Shown here: positions 24,201-35,705 of the stretch, one piece after another | How positions within the stretch are numbered: the first letter of the stretch is position 1 | Layout: every line of letters begins with the position of its first letter | Assembly: GCA_027382625.1 (NCBI GenBank) | Contig: JAJKFJ010021072.1 | Coordinates: 102,115 to 166,114 of the forward strand | Direction of reading: 5' to 3' | DNA length: 64,000 nucleotides | Source: Tetmemena sp. SeJ-2015 | Lineage: Eukaryota; Ciliophora; Spirotrichea; Sporadotrichida; Oxytrichidae | Position numbers and translations under genes: made by a program | Notes under the pieces: generated by a model | The model's input: the letters and a program-made list of their open reading frames with translations, nothing else | Told to the model about the DNA's origin: nothing | Databases searched by the model: none

Positions 24201-26130
24201 ATGACTTTCAATTGAGTCCCTTTGTGAGCTAGAAGACTGAGAACGCTTTGAGTAGTTTATCTAGTTCTTCTGAAGGGATCTGTTGTAGCGAGCTGCGGAG
24301 GAGTTGGGGATGATACTAGAGCCAGCACCAATCACATTTGATTAGAATAAGCTACCAAAAATATAGGGAAATGATGAACCATCGTTACGCTTAGAGCTTG
24401 GATCTTAAATTGACCCTTGATAATTGATTATGCTTTCCTTAGTCAATGCATGAGTTTTGTCGTTGAAATTCTAGTTTTAGGAATCAGAGACTGCGATAGA
24501 TCCATACTTCATATCTGAGTTAGCAAGGAAGGAGTCTTTGGCCTGCCTAATTTTGGGTGGGAGTCCTTGGGAGCTCTAGCTAACACTGTGAGTATTTTAG
24601 TGCAAGTTTCTTCTCTAATTGCTTGTTGTGTCTGAATTTGTATTTAGATCTGGAGATATTTTATGGAAGTGGCTATTTAAAGAGCTTGAGCGTGACTAGT
24701 GAAAGCCTGATTATATCTATGCTTGCAGCTAAGCAGTTTGGCTTGCGTGAAATTACTAGCTTCCACCTTAGCTCCTTTATTACTGAGAAATCATGTCGTT
24801 ATCAGTTTAAGCGTTATCTGAGAGCAAGAAAATTTAATACAAAACTATTGTTCATACCATAGAATTGAACCGCGATAATCGTTATAATCTAACTTAAGAT
24901 TTTTATTACCGCATAAAATATTTTGAATCTACTGTTTTGATTTTTCAATTGCTATTTATATGATTTCATCTAGAGAAAATTGATCTCCTCCCACTTCCTA
25001 GCCTTTATTGTAAGTACTCTTTTCTAAGTAAGTATTTACTAGTTGCTTGTTCCTATCTTCGTTAAAATCTTAATTCTACACCACATCATTTATTCGACTT
25101 GAAGTCATTCGATGTTTGGACTAAGTCCTCACAAGACCTCCAGCTCTATCTTTGGCTCCACTCTAAAAGTTCTTTAGAGTTTTCTGAGAAGAGAGGTTAA
25201 TCTTCTTGAGTTCAACACTATCCTTTCTTTGTAAGTCTTATTGCTGGCTGTATGCTTTCTGGGCAGAGAGGTCCATCTGAGACTTGCTCACTTTTATTTC
25301 ACTTCTCCTACTTGCATTCTCTTTGCTGCTGTTTCTGAAGGGATTACTAACATTTAAAATTAGCACATCCTCAACTGGCTATTCTCTTTGCTAGTTGTGA
25401 GAAAGGTTTTAAACACTAGCTGAAGGCTTAAAGTTATGACCTTGCTTCTGATCTGAGACTTTTACCTTTTAGTCTGCGTGAATGTTTTGATAAGATCTTC
25501 TATTCACAGAGTTAGAGTCTGTGTTTAAGCTTTGCCTTCTCTAAGTGAGAACAGGAGAATGCTTTTGATTTTCAAAGTTTATAATCTGTGGTCTGTTATA
25601 TTCAATGAGAGTTTTCTAAGAACATCTGTTCTCCTTTTAACTCTGTGCATCATCTTAAATGAGCATCATGCTCTTAGAGCTCTGATTTTATTAGAGACTC
25701 TACTATGGCCTTTGAATATTCTTACTTCTTGATTTTAACAATGAGAGAAGTATTTTGATCTCTTGATGGTTTGAGGTTGCTAATGCTCTATCTATGATAA
25801 ATAAATGAGGTTAATTGAAGTAACTGCCATTGTTAGGTTGAGATTTCTAATGCAGGGAATGCTTATTGTTGACTATTGAATTTCTGTTAGTGTTGAGCTG
25901 TGCCATGCTGGATCTCACATCGTTAAAGTCTTGAATCGATTACGCTTGTGCTTAGAGAGCCAGTTCTTGCAAGTTGATTCATTAAATAAGACGGGTATGA
26001 TGTATTAACTTGGGAGATTGGATCTTGAGGTTGTCATGTTGCTTTAACTACTCTGATGAACGTCATGAGAAACATTAAGATTAGTGGAAGATGTTCTATG
26101 TTGCATGTTGTTATATCTGCTAGAGGACAT
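21285..26130 (-). CDS. Large coiled-coil protein with CTFKP-like motif
   Basis: Start ATG at 26130 (MSSSRYNNMQHRTSSTNLNV); stop TGA 21285-21287. A long open stretch from about 26020 (SIQDFNDVRSSMAQLNTNRN) ends at a 92-nt GT..AG intron (24818-24909) that joins IQNILC to DNAQTDNDMISQQQ. The frame then stays open to about 23120: an acidic block (QEAEEEQDQQQFDENEEVEE), the charged helix SVADRLIHQDRLKQQKIELK and CTGFPQIS, a variant of CTFKP. After another interruption comes a basic coiled coil (DVSDLFSWQKDIQRKKEDQQ, RKVLENIQVANSLHQKKDKK) and a Ser/Asn/Gln-rich C-terminus with further frame breaks (21640-22240). Probably a basal-body or axonemal scaffold; this is inference from the motif and composition. 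Confidence 0.68.
24818..24909 (-). other. GT..AG intron, 92 nt
   Basis: GTAATA at the 5' end, CTCTCAG at the 3' end. Splicing removes a frame change that would otherwise end translation at TGA 24791-24793. Confidence 0.7.
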
Positions 26131-26232
26131 ACTTACTTGATTTTAAATTTTGATATTTTAACAACTAACTCACTCTCTCTCTCTCCTATTGATAAACAAT
26201 AATAAATCTTATGGTAGATTCAAAGCAGTATA

Positions 26233-28760
26233 ATGACTACTGGCAGAAACGAATCTAGAAATCTGCAAGAACAGCAAATCTCACTATCCTCTCATGGCTA
26301 AAGAGTGCTCCACCCAAGCTAATCACAGATGGTATTTTCAGACCCATTCATTGAAAACCAATCAAACGCAGTCTATCAATCTATACAACAGCAAGCCTAC
26401 TAAAATTAGCCCTAACAAATCGTACAACAAAACCAGTCTTTCAATCCTCTACTCACGAACCTCAACAGCGTAAGCAGTTCTTGCTCGCAGTTTCAAATAC
26501 CCTAAAGAGAAAACTACCACTTGAGCTAAAATCAAGAACGATAAGTAGAAGTAGACTTGGAGTCCAAGGTCTCAGAGTTAGTTAGAAGATACCTAGCTCA
26601 AAACTCTTTCCTCAAAGAGTAGAGTGATGTAGACTCTACTGTAAGCAAAACATAGCAAAATCAACAACAGCAGCAATCATAGCAAAATATGAGGCATGCA
26701 TAATCGGTTGATCAACTCATCTATCCTCCTCTCCAAATCTAGAATCATAAATTATGTAACTCTTTCTTTAACTTATTTTATAGAATGAATTCAATTCACA
26801 GTCTTAACAAAATCTGAGAGAAGGTATGAAGATCTAAACTTAAATCTAGGAGGTTTTTCCAAGCTTACCATCAACAAGATCAGTAGGTTAGTCAGTGAGT
26901 GAATATGGGCAAATGAAACAAGTAACTGACGATTGCAAAGAAAATGAGGGAGATGCAGAAAAGCATAGATGACATGCAGTTCTCAATAAATGAGAAGGAA
27001 GCAGAGATCATTAGACTAATATGTGCCTAGACGATGAGAAAAAGAAGAATGACTACTGCTCTTCGGTAGCCACCACTCCTCAGAGGTAGAGACGCAATTC
27101 TCACTAGAGTAATAAACTCTCAAACTCATTCGTCAATCAATAGAACAATAACCCAAACCTGAGTAAAGATACAGAGTAGTCATAATCTGTGGTGAGGAAC
27201 ATGGCAAACAACTTTATGGACTCACCCTACTTCAAGAATCACTTTAGCTTACAGCACTCTCAATACTGCAACAACGAGACCTAACTCTCTTCTAGAGTTA
27301 ATTCTATGAAGAACATACATGGGGATGCCTCTACTGCCGCATTCATCCAAAACTACTCACTCAGACATCAACAACCCAATAACTCTTCTATAGAGATTCA
27401 AACTGATATAGTCTACTCAATAGAGGAAAGTAATAAAGTATAGGAATTAACTAAGAAACTTAAGAAGTATGAATCCATGTTAAAGTCAGAATCTCAAGCC
27501 AATGAGGAGCTTAGTGAGAGACTACAAGACACTGAGAAGCAGCTATTTAAAATCAAATAGGAGAGAGACTAACTCATTAAGTAAAATAAAATTATTAGTG
27601 AAGATAAACAACAACTTGAATTCAAGGTACAAGAAAGTAGTTCTAAAATTTCCAAACAAGATGAGTAGATATTACTACTGAAAAACTAACTCGAAAAGAT
27701 CAATAAGGAAAACTTGACTTTAAAGAGATATTCTATAATTATTTTTGGGTATAATGATTATAAAAAATATGTATATCTCTATACAGTTTAGTTTAAATTA
27801 TTATAACATATGCTAAAATTTTATTTCAATCACAGAAGTTTTCTTTCAAAACCTAATCTCATATTGTTTAAGGAACTTATTTATTTTAAATTAAAATGTA
27901 ATTTGATTGGAGTTTGTTGATAGTATGAGGACCTCGGAACTTGTAACGCCTGCATCGACTATATAAAGCAAATGAAGTCTTACTAATTCAAACTTTCTTT
28001 TTTATGCTATAACTAGAGGACATGGTGAAGGAGAGGGAGAACTCAAACCTTTAAATTCAAGAACTGAAATCCCTTTTGGACTAGAGAGAGGAAGAGCACA
28101 ACTCTCTCAAAGAACAATTCATGAACAAGCTTCAACTTTTCCAGAGAACATCTAACTCTACATCTGCAAACTCATAACAAGTACAGAAGGAGCTAGAGCA
28201 AAGCATAAAGCAAAACTAGATGAGTGAAAAGATCATTGAGTCGCTCAAAAAGGAACTGGAGAACTACGCCTATTATTTTAAGATAACTATTTCATTATAA
28301 AATAGTATCAGTATAAAAAATATATCCTCAGTTATTAAATCACATCGATTTAATTATAGATTCTTTATTCAAACTTTTCTTATTTAGATTAAAGATTTAA
28401 ACATAATAAGATTAATCTAAATAAATAGTTTGAATGATAGCTGTTTTGCTTGCAAGAACAAATTCAGAAACAGAATAGCCATCCTTAGAGCCATTATATT
28501 TATTTTTAAGTCAAAGATTCCTTAATATCGAAGAGCAGTCCTCCGATCACGAAAGCATGAACAGCAACTAACAAGATTATGAATAGAACGACTTTAAATT
28601 TTATAATGAAAATAATTATTTTCCATTCTAATTCTCAGAGGGATTTGAATTTGAGAGAAAAGGGAAGAGAAAGATGGTGATAAATATGGACAGGGTTTTT
28701 ACTGGTGATCTCATTTAATATTAAGCTAAAGATTTAATAGTAACTTATAAGATAATGTGA
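26233..28760 (+). CDS. Gln-rich and coiled-coil protein, unknown function
   Basis: ATG at 26233 opens MTTGRNESRNLQEQQISLSS, a Gln/Ser/Asn-rich region with poly-Gln (TQQNQQQQQSQQN). Central blocks are NEFNSQSQQNLREGMKIQTQ, MREMQKSIDDMQFSINEKEA and SSVATTPQRQRRNSHQSNK. A strong coiled coil then follows (VQELTKKLKKYESMLKSESQ, QLFKIKQERDQLIKQNK, KELEQSIKQNQMSEKIIESL). The frame is broken near 26880-26960 and by AT-rich DNA at about 27730-28010 and 28280-28500, presumably IESs or introns. The C-terminus reads NIEEQSSDHESMNSNQQDYE and ends at TGA 28758-28760. No enzymatic domain is seen; a cytoskeletal or tethering role is only a guess. The stop lies 12 bp from that of the convergent downstream gene. 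Confidence 0.65.
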
Positions 28761-28772
28761 AAACCCTCAGTT

Positions 28773-29905
28773 TCAATTCTTCTTCTTAGCATCTGAACTG
28801 GTATCACCCTTCATCCTCTTCTCTAACTAGTCGAGTGTGGCTTGGCTGGCCATTAATCTTGAAAAATCTGGGAAAACTAAGTTGGGGATCAGCTTGCTGA
28901 AATCCAGATACTCTCACATTAAAATATGCATGAATTATGTGTTTTACTCTTGACCAACATTTCTCTTGAGTTCTCTTTCCTCAAACTGGATTCCAATTGC
29001 AACTGCAACGATGAAACTGCCAATGAAGATGAATCTACCCACAGTCACTTCCCCATATCCAATGCAAGTTGCAAACACAAAATATTTATTTATGTTCTTG
29101 CATAACTATTGATAGATAATGTTAAGATAACTTCTTATATTTAAGACAAAGAAGTAGAAAGTCATGAGAGGATGGCGGCAACTCCAAGCAACTCTGGACA
29201 TCGTTTTCAAACTATACTATAATAAATATTCTATTTCATGGTGAATGGCATTGGGAACTCAGTGCCCTCTCTCTTGAAGTGTCTGTAGTGGTCAAAGCCA
29301 AACACATCACAGTACAGTTAGTCAATCAGAGTTTGAATGAACATGTACGCTCCAAAGGCCTGCAACACTATTGTGAAATAGAATAGAGCGGGGTGCTTGC
29401 CGCAGTCGTATAGCACAATGTGGTTGATGGGTTGGTAGAGATACAGTAAAGCTGACAAGGTCAGTGCTGACATGAATACGTACATACCTCTTTCGTAAAC
29501 TATCAGCTTACTTCAATGTGACATATAAATTCTTGTAATGGTTAGTAGTTATAGACACCTCCGCTGATGTCGATTAAGAACTTCTTGAAGGAGGATCTGG
29601 CCATGAGAGAGTGGCAAACCCAGAATGCAAAGATTATAGCAAGATTGAATATAACGAGCTCGCAAGTTGAGATTCTTTCCTTCCCCAGATAATCCTTAAG
29701 AGAGAAGTTAGAAACTAAAAGAATAAAACTTAAATTTTTAAGTTGTTGTTTCTTTCTGGAGTATTCATCCAGGATGCCGCATAGGATATCAAATGGCTGC
29801 ACGTAAGATACAAAGTAGACCAAGGAAGCAATTGACCAAGGCCAGCCGATATAGTGAATCAAGGTGGGTTAGAGCCCAGTTGACGCCGCCAATTTTCACG
29901 AACAT
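28773..29905 (-). CDS. MddA/NnrU-like membrane methyltransferase
   Basis: Reading leftwards: a hydrophobic N-terminus (HYIGWPWSIASLVYFVSYV), then IFNLAIIFAFWVCHSLMARS with FKKF, then ALLYLYQPINHIVLYD, ALFYFTIVLQAFGAYM, then CRHPLMTFYFFV, IGYGEVTVGRFIFIGSFIVA and IGIQFEERELKRNVGQ. The HSxMARxxFK motif, the RHP motif and the EERxL motif are those of the methanethiol S-methyltransferase / NnrU / isoprenylcysteine carboxyl-methyltransferase-like group, which use S-adenosylmethionine inside a membrane. Stop TGA 28773-28775; basic C-terminus. The start is uncertain (ATG 29905, with a frame slip before the first helix). Interruptions at about 29700-29760, 29490-29520, 29190-29240 and 28920-28950 are probably introns or IESs. 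Substrate unknown. Confidence 0.75.
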
Positions 29906-30516
29906 TAAAATATATAAGCGTTTTAAAATATAACACCATAGATCGCTTTACAAGACTAGAAAAAGAAATACATCTTAATTTTAAACTAATTTTTTAACTT
30001 GATTTTATTATATTGCTACTTAAAAATGAGTTTAAAAGGGATATTAAAAAATGTTTAAGTGACTAAATTAATAAATATAAGCAAATGTAATTTTTATTAC
30101 AAACTTATTAGAAATTGAAAACGATTTATTTATAAAGATAAGTTGAAGAAAGATATAATTATAGGTTAATTGGCAAAGGCAAATTAAAAGATGTGTCCTT
30201 TTTCTCACTATATTTACCCTACTACACAATCCTATACTCCCACTCCAAATTCAAAAATAGCTTTATCTTAATTTTAATCCATTTCTTCCTTATATCCACA
30301 TCTAAAATGAAATTAAAATATGATCTGAGAGAATGAAAATTGATTTTTAATATTGACTAAAACAGGTTGATTATTTTGTATTTTGTAAAGACAGTAGGTT
30401 ACTCTTATCTGTGGATGTTGTAAGTTACTAACCAGAATTACTCCAGCAGCGAACACGCACTATATAAGAACACTTTAGTTTAACATCAATAAAACTGTTA
30501 AACAACAACAACAACA
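29906..30516. other. Divergent AT-rich intergenic region
   Basis: Spacer between divergent genes; it should contain both promoters. A TATATAA lies at about 30462, 55 bp before the kinase ATG, and CAA repeats follow directly before the start codon. No coding frame seen. Confidence 0.4.
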
Positions 30517-32989
30517 ATGAACTTCGACCTCAGGAGCCAGCCAGCTCCACTCTATAAACCTAGTTAGTAACCACCCTTTGAAGCCAGGAGCAGCTATCAA
30601 TATCAGTTTGAGAAAGAGGGATTTGTGTGTTTGGGAATGTGCGGACAGGGCTCCTATGGAAAAGTACTCATGGGACTCTCAACAGAATCACATAAGCCTT
30701 TGGCTATCAAAGTTGTAAGTTAAACACTCCCGCAATCCCCTTTAAGAAAGTCAAGCTAAATAATGTTGGTAGGTTAAAAGAGAAGATATGGCACAAGGTC
30801 GAGAGAGATATCATGATCAAACTTACAGTCGCAAATTACATTCAACAATCAAATAATTTCAAATATATAGGAGTCATTTATTGATATAGATTGGCTTTCC
30901 TAGAATATACAACATGAATTTAAGATTTAACATAAAATTAAAAACTATTTTCAATTTCATTTAAATGACTATTTTATTGTTTGAATCCTTTGAGTGAGGA
31001 GCTCTAAGGTATTCCGTAGGAGTAAATTTTGGTGACTGATCTGTTGGGGAGCTCCCTCTCTTGGTACTCTAGGCAAAAGTAGTTTTCGAATGCCCAGATC
31101 TACAACATCGGAATATAATTGGTAAGTCCTACTAAAATCTTTCTAAAACTTATTCTAAATAAATATTATAGCTTGAGAGAGTGAGAGACTTCCATTAAAT
31201 TGGCTTTGTGCACGGAGACATCAAGCCTTGCAATATTCTACTAGGAAAATACAGTCTAAATTGATGATTGTATTCTCTCCTTATTTAAGTTAGGCCCTGC
31301 TCATAGCTAGCAAAGAAAACCAAAGTAGAACTAGCCTCGCAAGTCAGAGAGTGCACTTTCCAAAGTCACTTAGAAACTCTTGTTTAAGTCAAACCAGATA
31401 CAGCAAAACTCAGCAGCCAATAATGTTGGAGAGGGTGGCAGCGAGTAAATGCTATATCTAATTGACTTTGGAATTTCCACTCCCTTCTTGGATTCAGATG
31501 GCATGCATGTCCCCCAAAAGATACTAAGAAACATTAGGTGCTCACCTCAGTATGCTGGACTCAACTAAATCAATGGAATGACTATTCAAATATAAAGATT
31601 GTATCTATTTGCAGGAAGGACGACATCGAGGGCATATTTTACACTCTGCTTTCTCTGCTGAGAGTCAGAATATCAAAGCTCTCCACTTATAATAAAAAGC
31701 CAAGCGATGATGCCGAACTCATGAAATTACTCAGCACTCTCAAGGATGCTATCACTAATTTATTTGCTTCTTATTTTGAGGATTAAAAGCAGATAGAAAG
31801 CTAGAAGGAATTATACATTATCAAGGAGACTAAGAGACATCTAAATAAAGAGCTGATCAAACTCTACTTACCAGATTTAATATTATAATCCTACTCTCAT
31901 TTTCATTTAGATGGGTTCCAGTAGTTCTTTGAACACTTCTAGAGTTTAAACTTTGACTCATTGCCAGACTACGATTCTTTGATTAAGCTGCTCACCAGAT
32001 GCAGAGACTAGCAATTGCTTCAAGCCACTAGGGGCATCTTCATAACATAGGTGGAGCAAGACTATTCTCCAATTGTTGATGAGGAGGTTTTTAAATAAGA
32101 TCCCATATTCCAAGCTTTCAATTAATAGATCCATCAATTGGAGAAAAAATCGCATAAGGAAAGTAACCCACAGCACAAAAGTTTTGCAACTAAGGACTAG
32201 AGATATACAGTTGATGCTAGCTCCTCCAAGAACTCACAGCCAAAGTAATCTTAGTTTTAGTAGTAAGTTTTAATGCTCGAGTAAACGTTGAATAATTTTC
32301 CTCTTCCTCTCATAGTGTGTGTTGACTTAATTTTATCTATAGTTCTTAAATGAAGGAGTAACAGATTCTCCCAGTGCAAATTTCGCAGATTGGATACGCC
32401 AACCTCAGCAAATTAGTTCAATGGGCTTAAGCAAAGCCTCAACCGATAATTCCCAGTGTTAGATTCCAATCGCTCAATAGGCCGACGCAGTGATGTCTGG
32501 GAATCAAACTGCTTACTCTTTGCAATCGCCTGTGGTGAGAATAAGCTTGAACTACAACCATCCACAGTTGAAGCACGTTAAGCCCAACAGTTCAAATGTG
32601 AGACTTCAGTCCTTGGATGATGTAAGCCAGATCTATCTTCAAAACCAACTGCTGATTGCTAAATCCAGAGCACAAAGTAACATGAAGAGAATGCAAGCAG
32701 CCACTACTAAGCAGTCTTCCGAGGAATCTGCTATGAGTATCCCAGACGAGCAAGGGCAAGTCCTCAGCGATAATTAACTCTCGCTCAAATACAACTAGTC
32801 CAAATTGGCTAAGAACAGCTATCTAACTGACCAGTAGAGGGCTAACACTGGTTTCTAGCACTACCTCAAGCTACACAGAATGTTTAAAGGTAATATTTTA
32901 TATTGTATTTAGAATTAGCGCAGGATCAAATATTAAATCGAATCAGAGAGAAGAAAGCCAAGAAAATGGAGATCCTCAATTCAATGTGA
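30517..32989 (+). CDS. CK1-like protein kinase
   Basis: ATG 30517 opens MNFDLRSQPAPLYKPSQQPP. Kinase landmarks in order: glycine loop CGQGSYGKVLMG, Lys strand KPLAIKV, ILVTDLLGSSLS (the CK1-style VTDLLGxSL), catalytic loop GFVHGDIKPCNILLGK, LYLIDFGIST, CSPQYAGLNQ in the activation/APE region, KDDIEGIFYTLLSLL (CK1-like RRDDLES) and FFEHFQSLNFDSLPDYDSLI, the CK1 C-lobe signature. HGD replaces HRD but the catalytic Asp is kept. A Gln/Ser-rich tail (ASISMGLSK to IPDEQGQVLSDNQ) leads through a short intron to TGA 32987-32989. Introns begin with GTAAGT at 30716 and about 31130. An AT-rich break at about 30840-30980 is probably an IES. An unresolved frame change lies at 31570-31620. Confidence 0.85.
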
Positions 32990-33866
32990 GAGATTAAGCA
33001 GCCAAAAAAGGAGTATAGTATCCTAAGAGTCAGAAGTAGAACTTGCAGGGCTTTTTATAAAGGGTATATAAGTCTAAATAAAAAGCAGAAAATAATAACC
33101 AAGTATGAATATATAAATATTATATCATTTCTTTAGACGAGGTTTATAATAAAATACTTTGATATTTACTTGGTTCACTTTTAAGATCTACTTGGAGTTA
33201 AAAAAATTGGATAATATAGGTAAGAATTTAATTAGAATAAAGGTAATATTTTTCAAAATGAAACTGATTTAAATTACAAAGTTGATTAGTAAGGTTTTAT
33301 AATTATTTTATAAATTAGAATAATGAATTACACAACATTCAAGTTAATTTAATTATCAGAGCTCCGTAAAATTTCAGATAAACAAACTTTAAAAAATATT
33401 GAAAAAAATATAAGAAAAATTAATTACACAATAGATAGCTCATTGGTCAATTCGAGATTAATCTTTTAATTTTTAGCAGTCAAAAAAATAAGTTTCAAAA
33501 ATCTAGCGAAAAATGAATAATTTTCATGCATTTTATTTGCTTTCTGAAAATTCTATGCTCTACTCTATAAAATTAGAAAATCTAAATAATTTTCATTCTT
33601 AATGCTTCATTTAAATAATGGTCTGTTTGAGATAAATTTGCTGTATAGTTAGTTTGCATTTTAAAAACATTACCCTTTTTTTAATTAACTTCTTCCCTTT
33701 ATTGATTCTTCGCTATAATTATTAAATTGAAGAAATAAAATTATTTACAAATTTTAAAAAGCACAATTTTTTATATCCTAATTTTTACCTATCCATTTAA
33801 AACATTAGATATGATACAATTTTCTGATTAAAAAGCAAAGAGATAAGAACTATTTAAATCGATCAT
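32990..33866. other. AT-rich convergent intergenic region
   Basis: Nearly 0.9 kb of very AT-rich DNA between convergent genes. No frame, repeat or RNA gene supported by eye. Confidence 0.5.
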
Positions 33867-34959
33867 TCATTAGTTTTTCTTGTCTTGTTCCTCTTGAGCC
33901 CTAATTCTTTCGTAAAAATGAATATTATAGAGTAGACTTTAAGGGATCCTTTGTAAATCATTTTCTAAACAAAAGAGAGAGGTACAACAGCTGTCAACAT
34001 CATCGATAACTCGTGCTTCAAACATCCATAGGTCAGCGTTTCTCTTCCCAGATCTCTCAGACATGCTGATGTCACGATACTCACATCTTCATTCATTATT
34101 AAATAAGGAAAATCAATAAGAGCAATCAAATTTATTTAAACAATAACTACCATAGGACTTTTTCGTTGGCCGAGCAGCTTGGTTCTGGTCTCACCCAATT
34201 CAAAAGCCATGACGTCAATCTTTTCCTTTAAAGAGTATCCAAGTCCATCTCCCAGGAAAGATGCGAAGCTCTTGCTAGCACTATAAGTCATTCATAAAAT
34301 AAATTGCTCCTGGAGCAGGGAAACCTCCGAGACCACTGCTAGTGATGATGATTCCACTTCTCTTCTATCTCTAAAGAAGTTTGTCGATGAGTGCTCTTGA
34401 AAGATATGAAGGATGAACAGCGTTAACATTGAAGGTATTCTAAATCTTATGAGGCTCCAGGTCTTTGAAAGGAGTGGATTAAGTCCAGCCTGCATTCAGG
34501 ATTAGAATTCCAATGTCAAGAAAATTAAAAATTATTAAGATCCTTGAGTTGATCAGCAAGGGTTATATAATCTTGCATTCTGGTGTATTTGAAAAAGTCT
34601 GCTACGACTGCCTTGGTCTTTATTTGCTTTCCACAACTTTTCTTTATTTCCAGAAGCTTCTCCTGCATCTTTTTCTCATCACGTGACACAATTAACAAAA
34701 TAATAAGTAATAAAATTGATATAATTATCTTTATTAAATGCAGATGTTGAATCCTAAAGCAGCAAGATCTACGCAAAACTGGAAACCCACTCCATCTGAC
34801 CCTCCAGTCACAACAGCCCAACTGTCATTACAAAAATAATATTAATTTCCTCCATATCTAGCTTGTAAGTCATAAGGCTTTCTAATGAAATGTCTGTTTA
34901 TTAAGGAGAGGGTGCCCCAAATCAGTCTTAGAATCTGAATTACTCCGATTATGATTCAT
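33867..34959 (-). CDS. SDR oxidoreductase (17-beta-HSD/ketoacyl reductase-like)
   Basis: This is a short-chain dehydrogenase/reductase resembling very-long-chain 3-ketoacyl-CoA reductase / 17-beta-HSD type 12. A hydrophobic N-terminal helix (GVIQILRLIWGTLSLIN) precedes RYGGNDSWAVVTGGSDGVGF, with the TGxxxGxG cofactor motif. Next come VSRDEKKMQEKLLEIKK, VVADF, LNAGL (NAG motif), an SSGLGG serine strand and the catalytic YSASK. Downstream are GDGLGYSLKEKIDVMAFELG and a basic C-terminus (FYERIRAQEEQDKKNQ) before TGA 33867-33869. The catalytic tetrad is intact only after a 16-bp IES at 34283-34298 is removed. A small AAT-bounded insert lies before DSWAVV, and AT-rich breaks lie near 34690-34730 and 34515. 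The exact start is uncertain because the hydrophobic frame has TGA just upstream. Confidence 0.88.
34283..34298 (-). other. IES, 16 bp, pointer TTAT
   Basis: TTAT (minus) at 34299-34302 and 34283-34286. Excision converts the broken reading into PAPGAIYSASKSFASF, recreating the SDR active-site YxxxK. It is far too short for an intron and has no GT..AG. Confidence 0.9.
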
Positions 34960-35705
34960 TAAAGATATAAATGTAAAACATAATTAAATATAATTTTAAC
35001 TTTTAATTTGACAAAATTCCGAAATACTCTTATCTCAAGAATTGTTTGTTAAATGAAACTTTTCATTAAAAGTGTGTTTTTATTATGATGAAGAAATATG
35101 CTAGGCATTTGATGGCGCATGGAGACTATTCTAATCCAAAAGGTAGGGATTTATCCATACAAGATAGCATATTTGATATTAATACACAATTTAATTTATA
35201 AATTTATTAATCACTATAAATAAGTCTTCATAACTCTTGCAATTTTCATTATATTATCTTGTTAATAAGTATTAAGATAATTATTTAAATTCTAAATGAA
35301 ATTGGTTATAGTGGAAATAATTATGGTTGAACATTTTTTTGGGGATAAATTCAAATCTTTTAGATTTTAAAAATGAATTAAGTAAGGATGAAGCTATTGA
35401 AGGTATCTTAATAAAAATTTGTTGAGGAAAGCATTTAGAAATAGATCCATCTATGAACAAGAATAATTTAAATTACAACTGCAATTATAACTTCACAATC
35501 TTATATACATAAATATTGCTTATGAAATTATAAGCCTAAATTTTTATCTATTTCAAATTAATTTACTTGTATAATTTAAATGAATTTGCAATTTATTCAT
35601 TCCTAATTTCTTCTTTAAAAAAAAGTAATAAGCTCAAAAATATTTAACATCATTTAAAGCAATTTGAATTGCCTATTTTTATAATATATCCTGCTTATAG
35701 AAAAA
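34960..35705. other. AT-rich intergenic region
   Basis: Very AT-rich; no coding frame or repeat that I can support. Confidence 0.5.

Noticed and set aside
24531..24565. GGAGTC direct repeat that could be an IES pointer pair
   Set aside because: The frame across it is already open (SQGLPPKIRQAKDSFLANSD), and the alternative frame needed for an IES has an upstream TGA, so the repeat is probably coincidental.
24791..24794. ATGA overlap suggesting two genes joined stop-to-start
   Set aside because: A 92-nt GT..AG intron (24818-24909) links the two frames smoothly, so a single gene is preferred.
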